In this document: positions 53,941 to 61,747 of the stretch, piece after piece | How the letters are laid out: each line of letters starts with the position of its first letter | Numbering within the stretch: the stretch's first letter is position 1 | From: Planctomycetaceae bacterium | GTDB lineage: Bacteria > Planctomycetota > Planctomycetia > Planctomycetales > Planctomycetaceae | Assembly (NCBI GenBank): GCA_024742875.1 | Contig: JANSXP010000012.1 | Coordinates: 83,180-147,179 of the forward strand | Length of the DNA stretch: 64,000 nt | Direction: 5' to 3' | The notes under the pieces: model-generated | What the model saw: only the letters and a program-made list of their open reading frames with translations | Told to the model about the DNA's origin: nothing | The model's database searches: none | Position numbers and translations under genes: made by a program

Positions 53941-56694
53941 ATGAACAGGCCGACCTCCTGCCCGGAACCTGCCGCGCTGCGAGCGCTGCTGAACGATGCC
54001 CCGGGCGCTGACGTGGCCACGCTGGAACGTCATATTGAAACCTGTGCAAGCTGCCAAACGGCCCTCGATCAACTCACCGATGCGTCCGACCTGATTGCTC
54101 CCGTTGATGATTCGTCCGACGTGCCGGCTGCTGTCGTGCGACAACTGCACGAAACGCCATGGCGCGCGGAAAGTACGGCCGAAATTCAAAAACCGGCCAT
54201 ACAGCGTCCCTCCGCCAGCGTACGGGTCGAAGGCTTTTCGCAGATCGAGCATGTGGCCAGTGGAGCCACCGGTGCGCTGTATCGTGCGACGGACGATCAA
54301 CTGCAGCGAATCGTGGCGCTGAAAGTGCTTCACGCACATGTGGCCGACAGTGATGCGGCCCGTGCCCGCGTGCATCGGGAAGCCCGCGCTCTGGCGGCCA
54401 TCCATCATCCGCATGTGGTCACCGTGTACGCCAGCGGTGAAGCCGACGACCAGCGGCCTTATATCGCTATGGAGTACGTCGCCGGAGAAACGCTCAGTCA
54501 ACTGATGGAATCTCATGGCCCGATCTCTGCCACCCGTGCGGCGAAGCTCATCGAGCAAACAGCCCGGGGCCTGGCGGCCACACATCAGGCCGGCCTGATT
54601 CATCGCGACATCAAATCCTCTAATCTGCTGGTGACCTCAGACGGCACGGCAGAACAGATGCGCATCATCGACTTTGGCCTCGTGCAGGAGGATGAGCAGA
54701 ATACGCGGCTGACCCAGGATGGCATGCTGGCCGGCACGCCCGCTTACATGAGCCCGGAGCAAATCACCAGCCCGAGGGCCGTCGACGCCCGCTCGGATAT
54801 TTACAGCCTGGGAATCGTGCTGTACGAACTGCTGACCGGCTCCGTGCCATATCGCGGCACCGTGCGAATGGCGCTGCAGCAGGTCCTGCACGCCGCGCCG
54901 CAGTCCTTGCGGGAGCTCAACGATGCTGTACCCGCCGATCTGCAGACCATTTGTCTGAAAGCGATCGAAAAAGAGCCGTCACGGCGATACGCGTCCGCCA
55001 CAGAAATGGCGGACGACCTGCAGCGGTGGCTGCATCATAAGCCGATCATCGCCCGCCCGGTGAGCACGGTGGAAAAAACGTGGCGGTGGTGCCGACGCAA
55101 TCCACGGATCACCATTCTGCTTGCGCTGGTGGCTTTTGCCCTCACGTCCACCGCCGTTGTTTCGGCCGCTTCTGCCTATCGTGTGGCGGTGGCGGGAAAC
55201 GAGGTGCGGGAAGCCGACGAAGTCGCCAGACGCCATGCAGACGCGCTGGTGGCTCAGCGGGATGCTGCCATGGAGACGGTGCGCCGCCTGGTTTTTGATG
55301 TGACTCCGTTACTGCAGCAGCCGGACACGCCGCTGTCCGAAGTGGAAGCCACAATCCTGCAGATCGCCCTGGAAGGACTCGACCGCGTAGGCCAGACGGC
55401 CGAAGACTCGGGCGAGGTGGACTACAACACGGCCCACGCTCTGCAGCAGCTGGGCGACGCACTGTACCAGGCGGACGAACTCGACAGCGCGGAGACGCAG
55501 CTGCAGCGAGGCCTGCGTCTGGTGCAGCAGATGGAGCAGCGCGGTGAAGACATTGACGTGACATCGGAGCTGAAGATCAGCCTGCACACTTCGCTGGCCG
55601 GCATCGACTGGGATCGCCGGCAATCCCACCAGGAACGGGCCCACTATAAGCAGGCACTTGAAGTGGCCAGGCAGTGGTACACCCGACAGCCGGACAGTCA
55701 TTCTGCGTGCTTTTCGCTGGCGATGGTCGGTAACATGCTGGCCGAATCCTGGTTAACGACTGATGAACCCGACCTGGCCGTCCCCCTGTTTGAACAAAGC
55801 CGACATCTGCTGCAGGACCTGCCGGACGACCCGGCCGTGCTGGTGGAACGCGAAGCGGCGACCGTCGGGCTGGAGTCACACAACGACCTGGACCCGTCCA
55901 TTCGACAGTGCCAGCGGCGCCTGCAGAACGAACTGCGCACGGCTCAGCGACAGTACGATCAGCCTGGGCGGGGGGACACCTCAAAGATCAGTGGTGACGA
56001 CGCCACCGTCGAACCTGCAGAACTCGCTGATGTCACGGCGGCCCGCACAGCCCTCTTCGAAGCGCAGCTGAACATGGCAGACTGGCACATCGTCTTTGGA
56101 GATTCTCAGCGGGCCATCACACTGCTGACGTCCACAGCCGCGTTCATCAGCGAGACACCTTTGGAGACGCGTCTGCATCATTTGATGATCGACCGACGCA
56201 AAGCCGAAGCGTACTTCACTGGTGATTTCACCATGAAAAAAGCACGTCGAGAATACGAAAAATCACTGCAGGCTGACGCGCAGCGTGGCTCCGACAGTGA
56301 CTCGGCAACCGACTCCCGAACGATCGATCGGCTGCTGCAGGAGCAGGCACGGTGCCATCTGGCAATTTGTGAAATCCACACGCTGCAGGGAGAGCACGAC
56401 CGCGCTGCGCCGTCTTTGCAAAAGGCGCAGGCCCTGCTGCAGCAGGTTTCCCAGCCACCGCTCATCGTTCGTGAGCGACTGAAGGCCACGCTGGAATCTG
56501 CCTGGATTGCCTGGGGGCAGGATCGGGATGCGGCGGCCACCGCTCAACTGCAGACCGCGCGGCTGCTGTGGAATTCGGACGCTGTTCAGGATCTCGCGAG
56601 AACGGACGATCCGTTTGCGCAGGCGTGGCGGGAGCAAATCCTGGCTGACTTTGAAGAACTTACCACCAGTCTGACCGCAAAGACGCGCCCCTGA
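53941..56694 (+). CDS. Membrane Ser/Thr protein kinase with N-terminal HxxxCxxC motif
   Basis: A 917-residue kinase. H31-x3-C35-x2-C38 gives an anti-sigma-like zinc motif. The kinase domain (about 99-370) has Lys128, HRDIKSSN (Asp223), DFG at 244-246 and SPE. The glycine loop is degenerate, reading ASGATGALYRA instead of GxGxxG, but catalytic residues are intact. A membrane helix lies at about 382-402; the remainder is an extracytoplasmic helical, TPR-like region with many Gln/Glu/Asp repeats. It follows the ECF sigma gene by 36 nt, so the two form an operon. Confidence 0.91.
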   Translation: MNRPTSCPEPAALRALLNDAPGADVATLERHIETCASCQTALDQLTDASDLIAPVDDSSDVPAAVVRQLHETPWRAESTAEIQKPAIQRPSASVRVEGFSQIEHVASGATGALYRATDDQLQRIVALKVLHAHVADSDAARARVHREARALAAIHHPHVVTVYASGEADDQRPYIAMEYVAGETLSQLMESHGPISATRAAKLIEQTARGLAATHQAGLIHRDIKSSNLLVTSDGTAEQMRIIDFGLVQEDEQNTRLTQDGMLAGTPAYMSPEQITSPRAVDARSDIYSLGIVLYELLTGSVPYRGTVRMALQQVLHAAPQSLRELNDAVPADLQTICLKAIEKEPSRRYASATEMADDLQRWLHHKPIIARPVSTVEKTWRWCRRNPRITILLALVAFALTSTAVVSAASAYRVAVAGNEVREADEVARRHADALVAQRDAAMETVRRLVFDVTPLLQQPDTPLSEVEATILQIALEGLDRVGQTAEDSGEVDYNTAHALQQLGDALYQADELDSAETQLQRGLRLVQQMEQRGEDIDVTSELKISLHTSLAGIDWDRRQSHQERAHYKQALEVARQWYTRQPDSHSACFSLAMVGNMLAESWLTTDEPDLAVPLFEQSRHLLQDLPDDPAVLVEREAATVGLESHNDLDPSIRQCQRRLQNELRTAQRQYDQPGRGDTSKISGDDATVEPAELADVTAARTALFEAQLNMADWHIVFGDSQRAITLLTSTAAFISETPLETRLHHLMIDRRKAEAYFTGDFTMKKARREYEKSLQADAQRGSDSDSATDSRTIDRLLQEQARCHLAICEIHTLQGEHDRAAPSLQKAQALLQQVSQPPLIVRERLKATLESAWIAWGQDRDAAATAQLQTARLLWNSDAVQDLARTDDPFAQAWREQILADFEELTTSLTAKTRP

Positions 56695-56777
56695 GTGCTG
56701 CACCACGGCTCCTGGCAGCTGTCTTCCAACGCCTCATTCTGTCACAATGACGAGCGGGCCTGAAAGAAAGCAAAGTT

Positions 56778-57023
56778 ATGAACTTCCTGATCTTTTTGAT
56801 TGTTGGTGGCGTCTCGGGCTGCCTGGCGGGGAAATTCGTCAAGGGCGAAGGTTTCGGCCTGGTGGGCAACGTCGTCGTTGGAGTGATCGGCGCGATGGTC
56901 GCCGGCATTGTGCTGCCCATTCTGGGCATCACCATCGGCGGCGGGTTTCTCGGCGATGTGCTGCACTCCACGATTGGCGCGGTGATTCTGCTGGGACTGA
57001 TTCGCCTGATCAAAAAATCGTAG
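56778..57023 (+). CDS. GlsB/YeaQ/YmgE family membrane protein
   Basis: A small 81-residue membrane protein of the transglycosylase-associated/GlsB family. Three Gly-rich helices are visible: 1-18, about 28-47 and about 60-76, with the family-type loop VKGEGFGLVGNVVVGVIGA between the first two and a GGGFLGD turn before the third. In Gram-positives the GlsB protein anchors alkaline-shock proteins; in others the family is tied to general stress, but the biochemical role is unknown. A GAAAGAAAG stretch lies before the ATG. It is convergent with the DUF1963 gene. Confidence 0.92.
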   Translation: MNFLIFLIVGGVSGCLAGKFVKGEGFGLVGNVVVGVIGAMVAGIVLPILGITIGGGFLGDVLHSTIGAVILLGLIRLIKKS

Positions 57024-57063
57024 CTCCCAGAGACTGCTCCCAGCGACGGCAGTCGGCGGCGCG

Positions 57064-58113
57064 CTAGTCAAAGTCCACCCAGTTGAGCGTGACCTGATCA
57101 AAGTCGACCGCCTGCAGATGCTCGGCCAGCAGCTGCATGTGAAAGCGACTTTCAAACGCGTTTTGCAGAATAAGCAGATGCCGCGAGTCCTTAGACGGCG
57201 TGGGATCATCGCCCGTTGTGGCGCGGCCGTAGCCCAGGAAGTTGTGAAAATTGCGTTCCTGCACGGCGTCGATGACCGGCTCCAGCTTTTCCGCAAGATC
57301 TCCCAGCGCGGCAATCTCAGGGCGCCACGGAGACTCGCTGTATTTTGAGGCGCAGTCCGGCAGGTCGAGCGTTTCAATAAAATTCAGCTCGGCAGGCGGC
57401 AGAATCAGATTGGCTTCTCCCAGTTCCTCGGGAGCTTCCGCGCGGACCAGTGCGTCAACGTCCTCAAAGTAGAAAACATGTGTACCGCAGGTGTCCGGAT
57501 CATCGGCGTCCATGTAAGACCAGAACGACAGCAGGCCCGTCTTTGGCAGCGCGTCGGCCGCCGGGCAGTCGGCGAGTTCCGCAAGGTTGATCTGCGCCAT
57601 GAAGGCCGCCGGTTCCTCCACGCCTTCCGGGGAGTCATTGTATATCGCGCGGCAAACATCTCCGGCCGGCCAGTCCATGTCGGCTGGCAGATCAGGGATG
57701 CCGCGGACTTTGGAAATACCGTGCGGCAGTTCGTCGGTGACCGCGGTTTCGTAGTCCCATTCGTGCATCGCCTCATCGTCTGATTCCAGCCGAAAGGCGG
57801 GCCGGGCCAGCGGCAGCAGCGTGTCGACAGCAGCGGCCGTCTCGTGGTCGGCCATGTCTTTCAGCAGCGAAAACCCAATCACGTCGAGCCAGACTTCTGA
57901 CACCCCTGTCGTCTCAGGAAAATCGTCTGCCTGCATGGACGCCCGGGCGGCGACAAACTGCCTGAGCAGATCAGCGCGGGAGTCACCACGTTCTTCCAGC
58001 CAGTCGGCGTAGACCAGCCTGCGATCGTCGTCCGTCAAATCGCGAATGACTTCATTCAGCAAACGACGTTCTTCGTCGTGCAAGGTCTGCAGTTCGGCAT
58101 TTGAGTTCAGCAT
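57064..58113 (-). CDS. TIGR02996 - DUF1963 fusion protein
   Basis: A 349-residue soluble protein. Residues about 24-57 form a TIGR02996 planctomycete repeat-companion domain (DDDRRLVYADWLEERGDSRA). From about 90 onward the protein resembles DUF1963/YwqG-like proteins (HGISKVRGIPDLPADMDWPA, FMAQINLAELAD, LLSFWSYMDADD, HVFYFED). Both domains are of unknown biochemical function; DUF1963 proteins are often secretion- or stress-associated. The fusion itself is the noteworthy point. ATG 58113 opens the family N-terminus. No operon partner is evident. Confidence 0.84.
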   Translation of the reverse strand: MLNSNAELQTLHDEERRLLNEVIRDLTDDDRRLVYADWLEERGDSRADLLRQFVAARASMQADDFPETTGVSEVWLDVIGFSLLKDMADHETAAAVDTLLPLARPAFRLESDDEAMHEWDYETAVTDELPHGISKVRGIPDLPADMDWPAGDVCRAIYNDSPEGVEEPAAFMAQINLAELADCPAADALPKTGLLSFWSYMDADDPDTCGTHVFYFEDVDALVRAEAPEELGEANLILPPAELNFIETLDLPDCASKYSESPWRPEIAALGDLAEKLEPVIDAVQERNFHNFLGYGRATTGDDPTPSKDSRHLLILQNAFESRFHMQLLAEHLQAVDFDQVTLNWVDFD

Positions 58114-58249
58114 ATCGGCTCCCGATCAGGACGTCTGTCTGTCATCAGGTATATCGGTTCCACCAGCAACAGGCAAACTGCGGTCACACGCCGGCCGTGC
58201 TCACGCTGCTGGAAAACGCTCACAGTCCCGCTTCCCCAGCGCGCACGAA

Positions 58250-58276
58250 AGCGGGCTGCCGCTGGGACAGCCCGCT
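58250..58276 (-). terminator. Possible terminator hairpin after the first Cys-rich envelope gene
   Basis: A 9-bp stem AGCGGGCTG/CAGCCCGCT with a 9-nt loop, followed on the minus strand by only TTTC. It lies about 37 nt beyond the stop codon of the Cys-rich gene; weak as an intrinsic terminator. Confidence 0.45.
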
Positions 58277-58312
58277 ATTCGCAGTTTGATTGCTCGGTCG
58301 TTGCCCGGTTTC

Positions 58313-59317
58313 TTAGAACTGCACTTCACTCAGAGAGGGCAGGCCGAACCAGCCGCCTTTTTTCTGAGGAGCCGTTTTACGAGCCTGACGCTGGGGCGTC
58401 TGTCGCTGCGTCGTCTGTCGCTGCGTCGTTTGTCGCTGCTGACCGACAGGCTGCTTCACAGCCTGTGATGCCTGACGAATGACGGGAGTCGAGCGAACGG
58501 TTGATGTGACGGGAACGGCCTTCATTTCCACAGCCGGCTGCACAGGCTGTGTCGGACGGCTCATGCGAACGACGCCTTCCGTGCTGGAGGCAGGCGTGGG
58601 GGCCGGAGTCGTCTGCGACGTGCAGGCCGGGCAGTACCCACCGGAGACAGGCTGATTGATAATCTGCCCCTGCATCGCGGTGCCATAGCAGTTGCCATAG
58701 CCATTCATCATGCAGCCGCCCATGCAGCTGCCACAGTAGCCGTTGCCCGGACAGGCGCGAGCATGAAAGGCGGATGGCTCAGGCGTGGGCGGGATCATGG
58801 CCGGATTGCGTCGCCACGTGGGAACGTGAGCATAGCTGTATCCCAGCTGTGTGGTGTCGGTTGGCTGGTACACCATCGGAGCGGCCGCAAACGAGCCACC
58901 GTAATTGGAGTAGGAAGCGAATCCGGTGTTGGTTCGGTTAACCGGATAACGAGCCGGAGGAGCCCAGCCGGAATCCGGAGCCGCCTTGGTATCGCAGCAG
59001 TGCTTCAGGCAGCGGGCGCCGGGAACGCCCCAGCGAGCAGCCCGACCGATGGGACCGCAGTGTCCCGTCCAGTTCATGCAGTTGTCTCGCCAGGTCTGAC
59101 GCGGCGTACAGCGACCATTGCAGTTGCCGTAACAGTTTCCATAGCAATCACCATAGCCATTGCAGCCATCGTTGCAGGCATTCTGGCAGCCTTCGCTGCA
59201 TGTCGAGCACCCTTCCGGAGTGCACGCATAGCCGACGGGCTGTATCTGAGCGGCGAGGCAGCTGCCGGGCACTGCCAGCGTGGCAGTCAGCAGCCAGAGT
59301 TGAACAGAGCGTAGCAT
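58313..59317 (-). CDS. Cys-rich exported protein
   Basis: A 334-residue exported protein with a signal peptide (MLRSVQLWLLTATLAVPGSC). The mature N-terminal third is a dense cysteine array, with about 22 cysteines in total, in motifs such as CTPEGCSTCSEGC, CNDGCNGYGDC and CYGNCYGNC. Later parts have CGSCMGGC and CPAC, then a Gln/Thr-rich C-terminal segment with three RQTTQ-type repeats (15-bp tandem DNA repeats) and a basic end. ATG 59317 is preceded by AAGGAT. Such proteins are thought to be cross-linked envelope components in planctomycetes, but I know no experiment for this one. Part of a three-gene minus-strand group. Confidence 0.78.
   Translation of the reverse strand: MLRSVQLWLLTATLAVPGSCLAAQIQPVGYACTPEGCSTCSEGCQNACNDGCNGYGDCYGNCYGNCNGRCTPRQTWRDNCMNWTGHCGPIGRAARWGVPGARCLKHCCDTKAAPDSGWAPPARYPVNRTNTGFASYSNYGGSFAAAPMVYQPTDTTQLGYSYAHVPTWRRNPAMIPPTPEPSAFHARACPGNGYCGSCMGGCMMNGYGNCYGTAMQGQIINQPVSGGYCPACTSQTTPAPTPASSTEGVVRMSRPTQPVQPAVEMKAVPVTSTVRSTPVIRQASQAVKQPVGQQRQTTQRQTTQRQTPQRQARKTAPQKKGGWFGLPSLSEVQF
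58397..58441. repeat. 15-bp tandem repeat, three copies
   Basis: Units of the type cgtctgtcgctgcgt in tandem inside the Cys-rich gene; they encode the RQTTQ repeats on the minus strand. The third copy has two changes. Confidence 0.85.
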
Positions 59318-59503
59318 GAGATCCTTCTCCAAAGATGCGCTGAATCCATTCAGCGCCAATTCAGTGTTGCAAGTTTGCGGGTTGAGCAACGGCCGAATCA
59401 GAAAGTTTCGTTCAGCCACCCGGTTCAGGCGGCGGGTCCGGTCGACAACAAAAAGATCGAACAAATCGGGGCGGCGAACCACCCCGTCTTCCTTTGACCG
59501 TTC

Positions 59504-60469
59504 CTAGAAGGAACGTCCATAAAGTGGCTGCAGAGAGGTCTGCGGGCTGTACTGACCAATAGGCGTCAGACGGCTGGCAGGTGTGCCCCAGCTGTAGTTG
59601 TACTGGTAGTTCACCGTGGGAGCCAAAGGCACCGTCATGTGAGTACCGTATCCCTGAGCTCCGTAGACCTGACCATCACGAGGGTCAGCGTACGAAGGAT
59701 TATCAGCGTAAGTGATGTCGTAGCAGCCGACGGGAGGACAGCCCTGGCCACAACAGCCGGAAGGAATCATCCAGCCGAACAGGCAGTTGGACAGTCGGTG
59801 ATTGCGAGCCAGATAGTTCATCTGCTGACCACGCCACCAGCGACACTTGCCTGTGTTGCAGCAGTCACGAGGCAGGCCGCGGGCAAACAGTCGGCAGCGG
59901 CCGCTGTCGCATGAGTCGCAGCTGCTCCAGCCATCACAGGGGTCACACATCATGCCGTTGCACTGACCGCTGTTGCAGCAGGCGCCATTGCCGCAGGCCC
60001 CCATGGTGCCGCAGCAGTTTCCTGTGCCGCATCCGGCCTGTCCCCAGCCACCACTCGTGCAGCCGGTGTCGCCGCAGGGCAAATTCGCATTGCAGTCATC
60101 CGAACAGCCCTGAACCTTAAAGGCCACCTGCTGGGTGGCGGGCTGCCCCAGGGAACCAGCCAGAGCGTTCTGCATCCGCTGGCTGCTCAGAAACTGAGCG
60201 CTGGTTTGCTTCACGGGCGCTGCTTCCTGCAGACCGTAGTAGCGGGCGTAGGCTGCAAAATGAGCCTGAGGCGAGTAAGCAGCGGACTGATAGTAGGCGG
60301 CTCCGTGAGGAGGCGCGACAGCCTGGGGCTTCGCTTCCGCCGGGGCAGCGGCCGTTTTTCCAGCGTCGGAAATTCGAATCACCGCTTCTTCGGCAATCGC
60401 GAATCCGGAAGTCGCCAGCACGCAGACCGCGGCAGCGAACCATCCTGGTTGAGATGTGGCAGGTCGCAT
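59504..60469 (-). CDS. Cys-rich exported protein
   Basis: A 321-residue protein with a signal peptide (about 10-27), an Ala/Tyr-rich region, then a central block with about 24 cysteines: CSDDCNANLPC, CGTGNCCGTMGACGNG, CNSGQCNGMMCDPC and SCDSCDSGRC. The C-terminal part is Tyr/Asn/Gly-rich with NYQYNYSWGTPASRLTPIGQ. ATG 60469 is chosen because it gives a proper signal peptide; an upstream in-frame ATG at 60514 adds 15 residues. Function is unknown; disulfide cross-linking in the cell wall is inferred. It lies between two other exported-protein genes on the same strand. Confidence 0.78.
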   Translation of the reverse strand: MRPATSQPGWFAAAVCVLATSGFAIAEEAVIRISDAGKTAAAPAEAKPQAVAPPHGAAYYQSAAYSPQAHFAAYARYYGLQEAAPVKQTSAQFLSSQRMQNALAGSLGQPATQQVAFKVQGCSDDCNANLPCGDTGCTSGGWGQAGCGTGNCCGTMGACGNGACCNSGQCNGMMCDPCDGWSSCDSCDSGRCRLFARGLPRDCCNTGKCRWWRGQQMNYLARNHRLSNCLFGWMIPSGCCGQGCPPVGCYDITYADNPSYADPRDGQVYGAQGYGTHMTVPLAPTVNYQYNYSWGTPASRLTPIGQYSPQTSLQPLYGRSF

Positions 60470-60580
60470 GTGTGTATACCTGTTGCAAAATGGGTTGAAG
60501 TTTCTGGCGTGCATTCCGTTGCACGAATCAAAAGGCGACAGGGGATTTGTGTCCCGAGTCGCTCGTGAGCAGCAATCGAT

Positions 60581-61315
60581 CTAGCGAATCACGGGAGGGT
60601 GGAACTTGGCAAACTTGCTGACGTGAGACTTGTACTTCACTTCAACCTGAGTGCCCTGCAGCTTCCAGTTCTCGTGAGACCACACGCCGAACGGCGTCAC
60701 GATCCACTTGCCGTGGACCTTGTAGTAGTAAGGTCCGTACATGGCTTTGTACTGGTGCGGATACAGCATCTCATGAGGATGAAATGCCTGGTGCACGATG
60801 GCCGTGCCACCCACCTGCGGCGGAATGCCGGCTCGCGGGGCGGGGTACAGCGAAGCACCGGATCCGCCCCCCATGGGGACCGTGTTTTCGACATAGGGCA
60901 GATGATACATCTGTCCGCGGGCTCGACCGTAAGCATTGGCATGAATACCGTGCAGTCCCGGTCCGGCCGGAACAGTGGCCGCAGTCGACGTGAAGCCGAC
61001 AGGCACAGTGGGAGCGGTTGCCGGTCGTCGTGCGGCGTCATACTGCACGGGCAGCGGCTGAGGCAACGTGTCCACCGGCTGCAACTGAGCCGTCTGCGGA
61101 GCGCCGCTGATCTGTCGAATCTCGGGTACCTCGGTGGCGGCGTCGTTGACGACAGCGTGAGCCACGCCTCCCTTTGCGGCAGGCTGCCTGTGCGGCCGGC
61201 CGATTGTGGGGCCCTTCAGAAAACTCATCAATGTAGTCGGCTTGGTATCATCCGCGGCACGCACGCCGATGCTCATGACGGTCATCATGAGAACCACAAT
61301 TCCCTTGCGAAGCAT
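60581..61315 (-). CDS. Exported planctomycete protein with Tyr/Lys-rich C-terminal domain
   Basis: A 244-residue protein with a signal peptide (MLRKGIVVLMMTVMSIGVRA), a low-complexity Ala/Pro/Thr-rich middle with little cysteine, and a compact conserved-looking C-terminal domain from about 178, with YPHQYKAMYGPYYYKVHGKW then VTPFGVWSHENWKLQGTQVE. ATG 61315 is preceded by GGGAGAGG. It is first of the three exported-protein genes and faces the topoisomerase gene divergently. I cannot name the family; the aromatic, basic end suggests binding to a surface polymer. Confidence 0.72.
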   Translation of the reverse strand: MLRKGIVVLMMTVMSIGVRAADDTKPTTLMSFLKGPTIGRPHRQPAAKGGVAHAVVNDAATEVPEIRQISGAPQTAQLQPVDTLPQPLPVQYDAARRPATAPTVPVGFTSTAATVPAGPGLHGIHANAYGRARGQMYHLPYVENTVPMGGGSGASLYPAPRAGIPPQVGGTAIVHQAFHPHEMLYPHQYKAMYGPYYYKVHGKWIVTPFGVWSHENWKLQGTQVEVKYKSHVSKFAKFHPPVIR

Positions 61316-61747
61316 CGCATCCTCTCCCTGGGAGTTATCACCTGCCCTGTCATGGACTCTCAGCAGAGCAGACAGATTCAGAGCAAATTGAAATGGGTGT
61401 TTCCGTTGCAAATCTGTCAGCCATGCTGATACAGACCAATGAAGCCATAACGAGCCTCAGTGGTACAGTTCGGCTAATCGCTAACCCCTGATGAACAATC
61501 CGACTGGCTGTCACATGCCGTATGAGCAGATTGCCAGGAAACACCCTTCCATCCGCGACATTCCGCAAACTCAACCTATTCTTCCCCGCTTTTCACTCTC
61601 AAGAGGCGGCGACAGGACTTTGCGATTCGCTCAGATTTCCTAGAATCCGCGTTTCACTGGAAAAACCGGGAAATTCCGCGTGTCCCGCCCCGGGGACCGC
61701 CCGATGAAAAAACACCGTTCTCCCAGATACCTGGAAAGGAAAACCAC
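61316..61747. other. Divergent region between the exported-protein genes and the topoisomerase gene
   Basis: About 430 bases without a supported gene. It must hold the promoters for both directions and the topoisomerase leader. I found no clear promoter or regulatory fold. Confidence 0.5.
61735..61740 (+). promoter_or_regulatory. Ribosome binding site that fixes the TTG start of the topoisomerase gene
   Basis: AAAGGA, 7 nt before TTG 61748. No ATG in this frame lies upstream, and the TTG gives a basic N-terminus MARRKTTK, so initiation at TTG is likely. Confidence 0.7.
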
